A DNA stretch of 64,000 bases, taken from positions 1,798,001-1,862,000 of the forward strand of contig NZ_CP011807.3 of assembly GCF_001029105.3 (NCBI RefSeq), in the 5' to 3' direction. The DNA comes from Pandoraea faecigallinarum (GTDB lineage Bacteria; Pseudomonadota; Gammaproteobacteria; Burkholderiales; Burkholderiaceae). The notes below the pieces were generated by a model. That model worked only from the letters and a program-made list of their open reading frames with translations, ran no database searches and was not told where the DNA came from. The position numbers and the translations under genes are program-made. Within the stretch, counting starts at the first letter, position 1. The number at the start of each line of letters is the position of its first letter. This document shows positions 1 through 8,495 of this stretch, piece after piece.

Positions 1-803
1 TGACGGCGCGAATCCGTTCCCTCGAACACACGGTCGGCGTCAAGCTGTTCCATCGGCAAGGGCGCCGCCTGCAACTCACGCCGAGCGGGCGCACATTGCT
101 GGGGTATGCGGACCGGATTCTCGCGCTGTCGCGCGAAGCGAGCGCTGCGCTCAATCCGGCGAGCGAGCCGGCCGGCGACTTTTCGCTGGGGGCGATCGAA
201 TCGTCGGCGACGTCGCGTCTGCCGGCGGTGCTCGCCCGGTTTCACGCGGCGTATCCGAAAGTCCGTCTCAATCTGGTGACCGACACGTCGTTGAATCTGC
301 TCGACGAGATTCAACACGGCCGAGTGGACGCGGCGCTGATTGCGGGGACTGCCTGTCTGGAGGCGCAAGCGCAGATGTCGGTGGTGGCCGACGAGATCTA
401 CCGCGAGCCGAGCGTGCTCGTCGCCCCCGCGCGTGCAGGGCGTGTGCACGAAGCCGCCGATCTGGCGGGGGCCACCCTTCTCATGTGGCCGCCGGGCTGC
501 CCTTATCGCGGCACGATGGAGCAGTGGCTTGCCGCGAATGCGGTGACGCCGGGCCGCATACTGAGTTACGGCAGCTACGCCACCATCGTGGCGTGCGTCG
601 GGGCAGGGGTGGGCTATTCGCTGGTGCCGCGCGGCATCTATCAGCGTTATCGGCAGGAGGCGAACATCGTCGGCCACGCGATGGAAGATCTGGCGGCCGT
701 GCCCAACTTTTTCGTGCGGCACCGGGGTGTCGACGTGCATCCGGCACGAGAGGCATTTCTGCGTGTCATGCGCGACTACGTCGCCGAAGCGCAGTCTGCG
801 TAG
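1..803 (+). CDS. LysR-family transcriptional regulator, 5' end outside the window
   Basis: The frame is open from base 3 with no start inside it, so about 35-40 N-terminal residues lie upstream. The first visible residues (TARIRSLEHTVGVKLFHR, then LTPSGRTLL) are the second half of a LysR winged HTH. A type-2 periplasmic-binding-like effector domain begins near DFSLGAIESSATSRLPAVL. The ligand cannot be told. Some 266 residues are visible, consistent with a family length of about 300. It converges on recJ, whose stop is 15 bases away. The only earlier internal Met (base 96) would delete the DNA-binding domain, so it is not the start. Confidence 0.93.
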   Translation, partial: TARIRSLEHTVGVKLFHRQGRRLQLTPSGRTLLGYADRILALSREASAALNPASEPAGDFSLGAIESSATSRLPAVLARFHAAYPKVRLNLVTDTSLNLLDEIQHGRVDAALIAGTACLEAQAQMSVVADEIYREPSVLVAPARAGRVHEAADLAGATLLMWPPGCPYRGTMEQWLAANAVTPGRILSYGSYATIVACVGAGVGYSLVPRGIYQRYRQEANIVGHAMEDLAAVPNFFVRHRGVDVHPAREAFLRVMRDYVAEAQSA

Positions 804-817
804 CGGGACTTCGGCGA

Positions 818-2515
818 TCAGCCTTGAGCGTGCTCGATGATCATTTGCACACGGGATACGCCGTTAAAGGTGTCCGCAGCGAGGCGATACGCGAACCGCG
901 CACGGCTGGGCAGTGTATCGGCATGGTTGAACCAGATCGCATTAAAGCGCATGCGACCGCGCCCGAGTTGCAGTTTCAGATGCTTATCCTTGAGGATCGC
1001 CTGCGAGAGCACTTCGAATTCCCCCGAGAAGACCGGCGGCGGAAAACCTTGCCCCCAGACCTGCGCATCCAGCATGGCGACGAACGGTGGCACGAAACAA
1101 TCGTCATCGATGTCGCCATCGGTTTCGATGACGCGCGAGAGCGCTTTTTCGTCCAGCCACGCTTGTCCGACGGCTTCGAATGCGGCCTGAAAGCGCGGCA
1201 GGGCGTCGGCGGCAATCGTCAGGCCGGCGGCCATGGCATGCCCGCCGAACTTGCCGACGAGGCCGGGTTCGCGCTTCGTGACGAGATCGAGTGCGTCGCG
1301 CAAGTGGAAGCCGGGAATCGAGCGCCCCGAGCCTTTGATCTGCCCGTCGTCGCCGGGGGCGAAGACGATGGTCGGGCGATAGAACTTCTCTTTCAGGCGG
1401 GCCGCCACGATCCCGATTACGCCCTGATGCCACGTTTCGTTAAACGCACACAACGTCGTTGCCGCACGCGGGTCGAAGCGCGCCAGATCCGCCAGTGCTT
1501 CCTGTTGCATGCCCGCTTCGATTTCGCGGCGTTCGCGGTTCATCGCGTCGAGTTCCTGCGCGAGCGTCCAGGCGCGGGCGTCGTCGTCGGTGAGCAGGCA
1601 TTCGATGCCGAGCGACATGTCGGCCAGGCGTCCTGCGGCATTCAGGCGCGGACCCAGCCCGAACCCCAGGTCGAAGCTGCCGGCTTGCCGCGCGTTGCGA
1701 GCGGCCGCGCGAAAGAGGGCGTTGACGCCGGGGTGCATACGCCCGGCGCGCATGCGCGAGAGGCCCTGCGCCACCAGAATGCGGTTGTTGGCGTCGAGCT
1801 TGACCACGTCCGCCACGGTGCCCAGCGCCACGAGATCGAGCAACGTATCGAGACGCGGCTGTTCGCGCGTGTCGAAGGCGCCACGTTCGCGCAATTCGGC
1901 GCGAAGTGCCAGCAGCACATAGAACATCACACCGACACCGGCGAGATTCTTGCTGGGGAACTCGCAGCCCGGCTGATTCGGATTGACGATGCAGCGCGCG
2001 TCAGGCAGTTCGCTGCCAGGCAAGTGGTGGTCGGTGACGACCACCTCGATGCCGAGCGTTTTCGCCGCAGCAACCCCTTCGAGGCTGGCAATGCCGTTGT
2101 CGACGGTGATCAGGACGTCCGGCGGTCCTTGCCTACCGTTCGCCGCGAGCGAAACGATTTCTGGCGTGAGGCCATAGCCGTATTCAAAGCGATTCGGCAC
2201 CAGATAGTCGACCTTCGCGCCGAACATGCGCAGACCGCGTACGGCTACGGCGCAGGCCGTCGCTCCGTCGCAGTCGTAGTCGGCCACGACGAGCATTCGT
2301 TTGCCTGCGGCAATCGCGTCCGCGAGAAAGGCGGCCGCTTCTTGAGCCCCCTTGAGTCGCGTTGGCGGAATCAGCCGGGCAAGGGCGGTTTCGGTCTCGA
2401 CGCTTTGTGCGACGCCGCGCGATGCAAACAAGCGCGCGAGCACCGGATGGATGCCGTCGCGCGAGAGGGCGTGGGCTGTGGCTTCGTCGACGTGGCGGGT
2501 GACGATGTCGGTCAT
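818..2515 (-). CDS. recJ: single-stranded-DNA-specific 5'-3' exonuclease RecJ
   Basis: 565 codons, the usual RecJ length. RecJ degrades ssDNA 5' to 3' in RecF-pathway recombination, base-excision and mismatch repair. DHH-family motifs are seen in order: VVADYDCDGATA near residue 80, ITVDNGI, VVVTDHHLPG, ALGTVADVV, GLGPRLNAAGRL, and the DHHA1 motif KFGGHAMAAG. The start is ATG at 2515: it overlaps the TGA of the upstream gene (2514-2512) as ATGA, which indicates translational coupling. The frame stays open upstream, but that part only shadows the neighbour. Confidence 0.97.
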   Translation of the reverse strand: MTDIVTRHVDEATAHALSRDGIHPVLARLFASRGVAQSVETETALARLIPPTRLKGAQEAAAFLADAIAAGKRMLVVADYDCDGATACAVAVRGLRMFGAKVDYLVPNRFEYGYGLTPEIVSLAANGRQGPPDVLITVDNGIASLEGVAAAKTLGIEVVVTDHHLPGSELPDARCIVNPNQPGCEFPSKNLAGVGVMFYVLLALRAELRERGAFDTREQPRLDTLLDLVALGTVADVVKLDANNRILVAQGLSRMRAGRMHPGVNALFRAAARNARQAGSFDLGFGLGPRLNAAGRLADMSLGIECLLTDDDARAWTLAQELDAMNRERREIEAGMQQEALADLARFDPRAATTLCAFNETWHQGVIGIVAARLKEKFYRPTIVFAPGDDGQIKGSGRSIPGFHLRDALDLVTKREPGLVGKFGGHAMAAGLTIAADALPRFQAAFEAVGQAWLDEKALSRVIETDGDIDDDCFVPPFVAMLDAQVWGQGFPPPVFSGEFEVLSQAILKDKHLKLQLGRGRMRFNAIWFNHADTLPSRARFAYRLAADTFNGVSRVQMIIEHAQG

Positions 2516-3591
2516 GCCGCTTCCTCGCCGAGCCGGGCCAGCGCTGTCATCCGAACGGGCAGGGGCTGGCGCCGCCAGAATTTGCGCAGATCGCCGCTGC
2601 GCGAGCGGATCGTCACGCTGTGGCTGTCGCCACACAGGGTCAGCGCGACTTCGCGAGCCTGCCCCGAGGTGGCGCGCGCCAGTGCAGGCGCAAGCCACGT
2701 ACGGTCGATCTCGACGAGGGCATCGCGCCAGCGTGCCCAGTCTTCCATCAGGAAATGCGACGTCAACGAGTCGATCTGCACTATCGTACGACCGTTGGCG
2801 GCCTCGATGCCGGCGGATGTCGGGTGCAATGCGATCTGCATGTGGTTCGCCAGGCCACGGGTGGCCGGCGCGTCGGCCAGCACCGTCACGCAAGGACGAT
2901 TCATGCGCGGCGCGGCAATGCGCTGTCCGCCGCTGTACAGCCAGATGGCATTGACGGGCGGCAGACGGCGGGCTTCGCGGGTCTGATTGGCGGGATGGTC
3001 GTACCACGCCATCTGCACCTCGTTCTGCCACTTCCGCCACGTCAGTTCGGCCTTGCCCTGCGGCAGCCATATGTCGACGTTGCGGCCCGCGGCGCGCGCG
3101 GGCGAGGCAGTGAGCAGATCGCCCAGCGCCGGTGCGCTCAGATACCAGCGGTCGGCGCGCGGCGCAATCAATTCGGCGCTTTCTTCGGCGAAGAGCGCGT
3201 GAGCGGTCGCGAAAAGGGCGGCCGACTCCTCCGTACTCAGTTCTAGCTCGGCCGGGTCCGTCAGCACCAGATGGTCGGTGGCGATGTGGATGTGGGCGGG
3301 TTGCGCGCAGTACCAGAACCGGGTGTCCAGCGCGCCGCTGTCTTCAAGCAGCATGAAGGGCGCAAGCGGCGCGCGCGACGGGCCGCCGGGCAGTCCGAAG
3401 GCGTCGGCGAGCCAGCGCTCGTGCGGCAGCGTGGGAACGAATGGGTCCTCGGGCACGTCCTGCGCCGACGGGACGCCGCGCGCGAGCAACTTTTCGAGCG
3501 CAGGCAACTCCAATCCGGCCAGCAATGCGGGCAAATGCGCCGACGCGGGGAGCGCGAACGGCAAGAGAAAGTGCAGGGCAGGTGTATCCAT
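2512..3591 (-). CDS. conserved protein of RpfE/COG4255 type (phosphoglycerate-mutase-like in some annotations)
   Basis: 359 codons from ATG 3591 (MDTPALHFLLPFALP). A longer frame exists upstream, but the relatives I remember start at this point. From memory, this family lies directly upstream of recJ in Burkholderia, Ralstonia and Xanthomonas, where it is called RpfE-type regulatory protein or a putative phosphatase. Visible features are the motif WRDALVEIDRTWLAP, a Trp-rich middle and no membrane segment or signal peptide. The biochemical role is unknown to me. Its stop overlaps the recJ start, so the two are one transcript. It is divergent from lolC, with a 183-base spacer. Confidence 0.75.
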   Translation of the reverse strand: MDTPALHFLLPFALPASAHLPALLAGLELPALEKLLARGVPSAQDVPEDPFVPTLPHERWLADAFGLPGGPSRAPLAPFMLLEDSGALDTRFWYCAQPAHIHIATDHLVLTDPAELELSTEESAALFATAHALFAEESAELIAPRADRWYLSAPALGDLLTASPARAAGRNVDIWLPQGKAELTWRKWQNEVQMAWYDHPANQTREARRLPPVNAIWLYSGGQRIAAPRMNRPCVTVLADAPATRGLANHMQIALHPTSAGIEAANGRTIVQIDSLTSHFLMEDWARWRDALVEIDRTWLAPALARATSGQAREVALTLCGDSHSVTIRSRSGDLRKFWRRQPLPVRMTALARLGEEAA

Positions 3592-3712
3592 GTCGAGGCG
3601 AATTGTATGGCAAACTTCGCGCTGGCAGTTGGGTGACCCTGACGTCAGGTACGGAACGTGCCGTCCGGCACACCGGGAAGGGGCCGGTGTGCCGGGCCTG
3701 GGCAGTCGGCCA

Positions 3713-3732
3713 GCGCCGGTGAAGACCGGCGC
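3713..3732 (+). promoter_or_regulatory. GC-rich hairpin in the lolC leader
   Basis: GCGCCGGT-gaag-ACCGGCGC is a perfect 8-bp stem with a GNRA-like tetraloop, 42 bases before the lolC start and with no T tract. It lies in the spacer between two divergent genes and could be a leader RNA structure. Function is not shown. Confidence 0.4.
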
Positions 3733-3774
3733 CGGCGCGTTCCGATCGATCCTTATCAAGAATCAGGAATCCGT

Positions 3775-5028
3775 TTGAAATTCCCATACGAATGGCAGAT
3801 CGGCTGGCGCTACACGCGCACCGGCAAGCGATCATCCGGCAACGGTTTCATTTCCTTTATTTCCTTCATCTCCATGGCCGGCATTGCGCTGGGCGTGGCG
3901 GCGCTCATCGTGGTGCTCTCGGTGATGAACGGCTTTCAGAAGGAAGTTCGGGACCGCATGCTTTCCGTGCTGGCGCACATCGAGGTCTTTGCCGTCGACG
4001 GCAACCTGCCTGACTGGCAGCGCACGGCCGCGGAGGCACTGCAAAACAAGAACGTCATCGCCGCCGCTCCGTACGTGGGCGAACAGGCCATGCTCACGCG
4101 CGACGACAATGTGCGTGGCGTGGTGCTGCGCGGCATCGTGCCGAGTGAGGAGGCGAAGGTCTCGGACCTCGGCAAGCAGATTACCGACGGCACGCTCTCG
4201 AACCTCACGCCCGGCAGCTTCGGGATCGTGCTTGGGCGCGAGCTTGCACGCGCGCTGGGCGTGAGCGTCGGCGACAAAATCACGCTGGTGGCCCCTCAGG
4301 GAACGATCACCCCGGCGGGGGTCCTGCCGCGCGTGAAGCAGTTCACCGTGGTCGCAATCTTCACGGCGGGGCATTACGAGTACGATAGTTCGCTCGCGTT
4401 GATCGATCTGCACGATGCGCAGACGTTGTTCCGTCTGGACGGTCCAACAGGCGTGCGTCTGAAAATTCGCGACATGGAGCAGGCACCGCTCGTCGCGCGC
4501 GAACTGGCCAGAACGCTGTCCGGCAATATGTGGGTGCGCGACTGGACGCAGCAGAACAAGAACTGGTTCGTGGCGGTGCAGACCGAGAAGCGCATGATGT
4601 TCATCATTCTGACGCTCATCATCGCGGTCGCAGCGTTTAACCTCGTGTCCTCGCTTGTGATGACGGTGACCGACAAGTATGCCGATATCGCGATTCTGCG
4701 CACGCTCGGGGCGCAGCCCGGTTCGATCATGAAAATCTTCATCGTGCAGGGGGTGACGATCGGCTTCGCCGGTGCGTTGCTCGGCGTGGGGCTTGGGTGT
4801 CTGATCTCGGTCAACATCGGCACCATCGTTCCGTTCATCGAGCGCCTGCTGGGCATTCACTTCCTGCCGCAGGACATCTATTTCATTTCCGAATTGCCTT
4901 CGGATCTGCAATCGTCGGACGTGATCCGTATTGGGGTGATTTCCTTCATCCTCTCGGCGCTCGCGACGATTTATCCGAGCTGGCGTGCCTCGCGCGTCAA
5001 ACCGGCGGAGGCTCTGCGCTATGAATAA
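3775..5028 (+). CDS. lolC: lipoprotein-releasing ABC transporter, permease LolC/LolE (possibly LolF type)
   Basis: 417 codons. Inner-membrane permease that extracts outer-membrane lipoproteins and passes them to LolA. The N-terminal [16 protein letters not shown], a TM segment at about 22-50, a large periplasmic domain at about 50-270 and three C-terminal TM segments ([21 protein letters not shown], two more before the [16 protein letters not shown] tail) fit LolC/E. I chose TTG at 3775: AGGA lies 6 bases before it and MKFPYEW is the usual N-terminus. Only one permease gene is present next to lolD, so it may be a homodimeric LolF. Its last bases overlap lolD by 8. Confidence 0.93.
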   Translation: MKFPYEWQIGWRYTRTGKRSSGNGFISFISFISMAGIALGVAALIVVLSVMNGFQKEVRDRMLSVLAHIEVFAVDGNLPDWQRTAAEALQNKNVIAAAPYVGEQAMLTRDDNVRGVVLRGIVPSEEAKVSDLGKQITDGTLSNLTPGSFGIVLGRELARALGVSVGDKITLVAPQGTITPAGVLPRVKQFTVVAIFTAGHYEYDSSLALIDLHDAQTLFRLDGPTGVRLKIRDMEQAPLVARELARTLSGNMWVRDWTQQNKNWFVAVQTEKRMMFIILTLIIAVAAFNLVSSLVMTVTDKYADIAILRTLGAQPGSIMKIFIVQGVTIGFAGALLGVGLGCLISVNIGTIVPFIERLLGIHFLPQDIYFISELPSDLQSSDVIRIGVISFILSALATIYPSWRASRVKPAEALRYE

Positions 5029-5746
5029 CGCGAATCAATCGATGGCCCCGGTGCCGAATCTGGCTTACGACGGTCCGGTGTTGCGCGCACGCGATCTGCA
5101 CAAGACATTCCGGCAAGGCCAGTTGAACGTGACCGTGCTCAACGGCGCAAGTCTGGACGTGGCGCCGGGAGAGAAGGTGGCGATCGTCGGCGCTTCAGGC
5201 TCCGGCAAGAGCACACTGTTGCACGTGCTGGGCGGGCTCGACGATCCATCGCGCGGCGAGGTGTCGCTGCTGGGCAAGCCGTTTTCGTCGCTGCGCGAGC
5301 GCGAGAAGACCGCGCAACGCAACCAGTCGCTCGGCTTCGTCTATCAGTTCCACCACTTGCTTGCCGAATTTTCGGCGCTCGATAACGTGGCCATGCCGTT
5401 GCGCATTCGCCGGATGCCGGCCGAGCAGGCGCGTGCGGCCGCACAGGTCATGCTCGAGCGCGTGGGGCTGGGCTCGCGGGTGAAGCATCGTCCGTCGGAA
5501 TTGTCGGGCGGCGAGCGTCAGCGCGTGGCGATGGCGCGGGCGTTGGTGACGCAGCCGGCATGCGTGCTGGCGGACGAGCCGACCGGCAACCTCGACGGGC
5601 ATACCGCCGAGACCGTGTTCGAGCTGATGCTGGAATTGTCGGAGACGCTCAAGACCAGCTTCGTGATCGTCACGCACGATATCGATCTGGCGCGTCGCTG
5701 CGATCGGGCGCTGCGCCTGCGCGAGGGGGTGCTTGAGGCGGCGTGA
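5021..5746 (+). CDS. lolD: lipoprotein-releasing ABC transporter, ATPase LolD
   Basis: 241 codons. Cytoplasmic ATPase that powers the Lol permease. Walker [11 protein letters not shown]-loop VYQFHH, signature [15 protein letters not shown], Walker [13 protein letters not shown] and H-loop IVTHD are all intact. The start at ATG 5021 overlaps the lolC stop by 8 bases; a second Met 7 codons further is an alternative. Its original rho-independent terminator seems to be the hairpin now duplicated around the insertion sequence at 5817-7427. Confidence 0.96.
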   Translation: MNNANQSMAPVPNLAYDGPVLRARDLHKTFRQGQLNVTVLNGASLDVAPGEKVAIVGASGSGKSTLLHVLGGLDDPSRGEVSLLGKPFSSLREREKTAQRNQSLGFVYQFHHLLAEFSALDNVAMPLRIRRMPAEQARAAAQVMLERVGLGSRVKHRPSELSGGERQRVAMARALVTQPACVLADEPTGNLDGHTAETVFELMLELSETLKTSFVIVTHDIDLARRCDRALRLREGVLEAA

Positions 5747-5816
5747 GCGCCGTTCTGCGGGTGCTCACGGGGCACGTGGGACGTAACACCGTAACGCCTT
5801 AATGTCGTATGCCTTA

Positions 5817-5837
5817 ACGCCGGGGATTCCCCGGCGT
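5817..5837. repeat. left copy of a 21-bp palindromic direct repeat flanking the IS (target duplication)
   Basis: A near-perfect palindrome (ACGCCGGGGA / TCCCCGGCGT arms around one T) is found identically at 7407-7427. The right copy is followed by TTTTT and forms a normal terminator hairpin, so the IS landed at a terminator stem-loop and the whole hairpin was duplicated. Confidence 0.85.
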
Positions 5838-5855
5838 CAGATTGCTGACAAACCC
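5838..5855 (+). repeat. IS left terminal inverted repeat
   Basis: CAGATTGCTGACAAACCC matches the reverse complement of 7389-7406 at 17 of 18 positions. Confidence 0.85.
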
Positions 5856-5882
5856 TCGCCAAGTGCGAGGGTTTTGTTTTTT
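5851..5882 (+). terminator. inward-facing terminator at the IS left end
   Basis: AACCCTCGC-caagt-GCGAGGGTT forms a 9-bp stem, followed by a T-rich run through 5882. It lies just before the transposase start and would stop transcription entering from lolD. Confidence 0.8.
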
Positions 5883-5891
5883 AATAGCAGG

Positions 5892-7358
5892 ATGCTAAAG
5901 ATCCCGACGCCCACGCAGCACGAACTCGAGATGGTGACGCTCGAGGAACTCGTGCCGAAGGACCACCTGCTGCGCCAGATCGACGCGGCAGTGGATTTCG
6001 AATTCATCCGCGAAAAGGTCGCGCATCTGTACTGCGCAGACAACGGTCGTCCGGCGCTCGATCCGGTGGTGATGTTCAAGCTGCTGTTCATCGGCTACCT
6101 GTTTGGAGTGCGCAGTGAGCGGCAGTTGATGCGCGAGGTCCAGGTCAACGTCGCCTATCGGTGGTTCGCCCGGTTTCGGCTGACCGACAAGGTGCCGGAT
6201 GCGTCGACGTTCTCACAGAATCGCCGCCGACGCTTCACGGACACGACGGTGTATCAGGAGATCTTCGACGAGATCGTGCGCCAGGCGATGGGCCGTGGTC
6301 TGGTCGATGGCCGTGTGCTGTACACCGACAGCACGCACCTGAAGGCCAACGCGAACAAGAACAAGTTCGACGTGGTAAAGCTGGAACAGACGCCTGCGGC
6401 CTATCTGGAGAAGCTCAATGCGGCAGTGGATGCGGACCGGGCCGCGCATGGCAAGAAGCCGCTGAATCGGGACGACGATGAGCCGCCGTCGAGCAAGGAC
6501 ACCAAGATTAGCCGGACCGATCCGGACAGCGGCTACATGGTGCGGGACGACAAGCCGAAGGGCTTCTTCTATCTGGACCACCGCACGGTGGACGCCAAGC
6601 ACGCGATCATTACCGATACGCATGTGACGCCGGCCTCGGTGCACGACAGCCAGCCGTATCTGGAGCGGCTGGATCGACAGCGCGAGCGCTTTGAGTTCAA
6701 GGTGGAAGCGGTGGGGCTGGATGCTGGCTACTTCACGCCAGCGGTGTGCCAGGGGCTCGAGGAGCGGGAGATTGCCGGGGTGATGGGCTATCGCACGCCG
6801 AACCACAAGCCGGGGCTGTTCTACAAACGGCAGTTCCAGTACGACGCGTACCGCAACGAGTACGTGTGCCCGCAGGGACAGGCGCTGCCGTACAGCACGA
6901 CTAACCGGCTCGGCTATCGGGAATACAAATCCGATGCTCGGATATGCCGGTGCTGCCCGGTACGAGCACAGTGCACGAACAGTGCCAACGCGGTGAAGGT
7001 GGTGACGCGCCACGTCTGGGAGCGCGCCAAGCAGCGGGTGGACGCGAGGCGGCTGAGCGAGTGGGGACGACGCATTTACGCGCGGCGCAAGGAGACGGTG
7101 GAACGCAGCTTTGCCGATGCCAAGCAACTGCATGGGCATCGCTATGCGCGCATGCGCGGGCTGCGCAAGGTGGCCGAGCAGTGCTTGTTGGCTGCGGCGG
7201 CGCAGAACATCAAGAAAATTGCGATGCTGGTGGCGCGCCTACGGGCGCGTGCAGGCGAGCGCTCGTACCTCTGGCGCCCGTTTCGGTGGCTCATGAGCGT
7301 CCTGAGGGCTTGTCTCTCAATGTGCGCGCCCTTACGCTGCCCATTCGCCCTTGCCTAA
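5892..7358 (+). CDS. IS1182-family transposase
   Basis: 488 codons from ATG 5892 (MLKIPTPTQHELEMV). An N-terminal DUF772-type domain (about 15-110, with PDASTFSQNRRRRF) is followed by a DDE nuclease core: D146 in YTDSTHLKANANK, D277 in GLDAGYF and E404 in VERSFADAKQLHG. A Cys-rich insert (ICRCCPVRAQC) lies before the E. It appears intact. The frame is open about 30 codons further upstream, but that extension runs through the target hairpin and the terminal repeat and is not coding. The start has only a weak, very close ribosome site, as expected for a poorly expressed transposase. Confidence 0.95.
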   Translation: MLKIPTPTQHELEMVTLEELVPKDHLLRQIDAAVDFEFIREKVAHLYCADNGRPALDPVVMFKLLFIGYLFGVRSERQLMREVQVNVAYRWFARFRLTDKVPDASTFSQNRRRRFTDTTVYQEIFDEIVRQAMGRGLVDGRVLYTDSTHLKANANKNKFDVVKLEQTPAAYLEKLNAAVDADRAAHGKKPLNRDDDEPPSSKDTKISRTDPDSGYMVRDDKPKGFFYLDHRTVDAKHAIITDTHVTPASVHDSQPYLERLDRQRERFEFKVEAVGLDAGYFTPAVCQGLEEREIAGVMGYRTPNHKPGLFYKRQFQYDAYRNEYVCPQGQALPYSTTNRLGYREYKSDARICRCCPVRAQCTNSANAVKVVTRHVWERAKQRVDARRLSEWGRRIYARRKETVERSFADAKQLHGHRYARMRGLRKVAEQCLLAAAAQNIKKIAMLVARLRARAGERSYLWRPFRWLMSVLRACLSMCAPLRCPFALA

Positions 7359-7393
7359 AAGATAAAACCCCTCGCTCCGAAAAACGAGGGGTT
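7357..7393 (-). terminator. inward-facing terminator at the IS right end
   Basis: Read on the minus strand, CCCCTCG and CGAGGGG pair as a stem (AACCCCTCG/CGAGGGGTT) and are followed by TTTTATCTTTT. It would stop transcription entering the element from the right. It mirrors the left-end terminator. Confidence 0.7.
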
Positions 7394-7406
7394 CGTCAGC
7401 AATCTG
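7389..7406 (-). repeat. IS right terminal inverted repeat
   Basis: The reverse complement reads CAGATTGCTGACGAACCC, one mismatch to the left end. Confidence 0.85.
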
Positions 7407-7431
7407 ACGCCGGGGATTCCCCGGCGTTTTT
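7407..7431 (+). terminator. right copy of the 21-bp palindrome, with T tract (ancestral lolD terminator)
   Basis: Bases 7407-7427 are identical to 5817-5837 and are followed by T residues up to 7431. This gives a rho-independent terminator that now ends transcription leaving the IS. The left copy has lost its T tract because the IS starts directly after it. Confidence 0.8.
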
Positions 7432-7575
7432 CTTTGGCGCTCGTCGTTGGCGTTTGCCGATGCGTTTTTCGGTAACGTCCTAGACCCGGATGCGGTGTTG
7501 TCCGATGGTCATGACATGCTCGACGTGCGAGCCTTGTCATCGACCCGTAGAATTGACGCTCAAGGACCTCTGACC

Positions 7576-8451
7576 ATGTGGATCGACACCCATTGCCATC
7601 TCGACGCGGCCGAGTTCGACGCCGACCGTGCCACCGTCATCGCCAATGCCACTGCCGCCGGTGTGGCCGGGCTGGTCGTGCCGGCCGTCGAATGCGCCAC
7701 CTTCGATGCAGCACGCGCGGCCGCGCGTGCCGTACCGGGAGGGGCATACGCGCTTGGCATTCATCCGCTGTACACGCCTCGGGCGCGTGAGGAAGATATT
7801 GCAACGTTGCGTGTGGCCGTCGAGCGTGCGATGGGCGATCCGCGATTTGTCGGCATCGGCGAGATCGGTCTGGATTATTTCGTGAAGACGCTGGACACTG
7901 AGCGTCAGCAATTTTTCTATGTCGAGCAACTGAAGATTGCGCGCGATTTCGATCTGCCTGTGATCCTGCATGTTCGACGCTCGCAGGACGCATTGCTGAA
8001 GCAACTGCGCATCTTTACGCCGCGAGGCGGCATTGCGCACGCTTTCAACGGGAGTCGCCAACAGGCGGACATGTTCGTCGAACGCGGATTCTGTCTCGGC
8101 TTCGGCGGGCAGATGACGTTCGATCGTGCCTTGCAGATTCGCCGTTTGGCCGTGGAGATGCCGCTGTCGTCCATCGTGCTGGAGACCGACGCGCCCGACA
8201 TTGCCCCGGAGTGGATTTACAAACAGCGAAACAGTCCGGCGGAATTGCCCCGCATGGCAAAGGTTCTGGCAGCGTTGCGGGGCGTGACGCTTGAAGTGCT
8301 GTCCGAGGCCACGTGCGCCAACGCCTGGCGAGTCCTGCCCCGTTTATCTGGCGCGACGGCGATGAAACCTGGCGACGGTCTGGCCGCCAATTCGTCTCCG
8401 ATGTCTCTGATTTCTCCGAACTCCGGTTCTCCTTCCGGGCAATCGCGCTGA
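7576..8451 (+). CDS. TatD-family metal-dependent hydrolase (putative DNase)
   Basis: 291 codons. The TatD TIM-barrel metal ligands are all visible: THCHLD at the N-terminus, Glu in IGEIGLDYF, His in VILHVRR, His in IAHAFNGS and Asp in LETDAPDIAP. Relatives act as Mg-dependent 3'-5' DNases or D-aminoacyl-tRNA deacylase-like enzymes; the substrate here is not shown. It ends with a Ser/Pro/Gly-rich tail of about 30 residues beyond the usual 255-265. A TAGAAT -10-like element lies at 7548. The upstream frame is open but AAGGA just before 7576 and the MWIDTHCH start fix the N-terminus. comEC follows after 44 bases. Confidence 0.93.
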   Translation: MWIDTHCHLDAAEFDADRATVIANATAAGVAGLVVPAVECATFDAARAAARAVPGGAYALGIHPLYTPRAREEDIATLRVAVERAMGDPRFVGIGEIGLDYFVKTLDTERQQFFYVEQLKIARDFDLPVILHVRRSQDALLKQLRIFTPRGGIAHAFNGSRQQADMFVERGFCLGFGGQMTFDRALQIRRLAVEMPLSSIVLETDAPDIAPEWIYKQRNSPAELPRMAKVLAALRGVTLEVLSEATCANAWRVLPRLSGATAMKPGDGLAANSSPMSLISPNSGSPSGQSR

Positions 8452-8495
8452 CGCTGCGGCGTCGCGCGGATGCAAGAACATGACGCGAGAACGTC

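Larger units (their letters stand above)
5838..7406 (+). mobile_element. IS1182-family insertion sequence, complete (1569 bp)
   Basis: The ends are inverted repeats: left CAGATTGCTGACAAACCC, and right (reverse complement) CAGATTGCTGACGAACCC. They lie directly inside two identical 21-bp copies of a palindromic target. One intact transposase fills the element. From established knowledge, IS1182-group elements often target palindromes and make variable-length duplications, which fits. The element looks recent because the direct repeats are identical and the transposase is unbroken. Confidence 0.9.

Noticed and set aside
485..2986. Long plus-strand open frame opposite recJ (over 800 codons)
   Set aside because: It is a GC-rich shadow of recJ and of the gene upstream; no homology and wrong codon phase.
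3658..3774. Longer N-terminus for the Lol permease
   Set aside because: It would add a Pro/Gly/Arg-rich peptide over the leader hairpin; the TTG with AGGA matches the family N-terminus.
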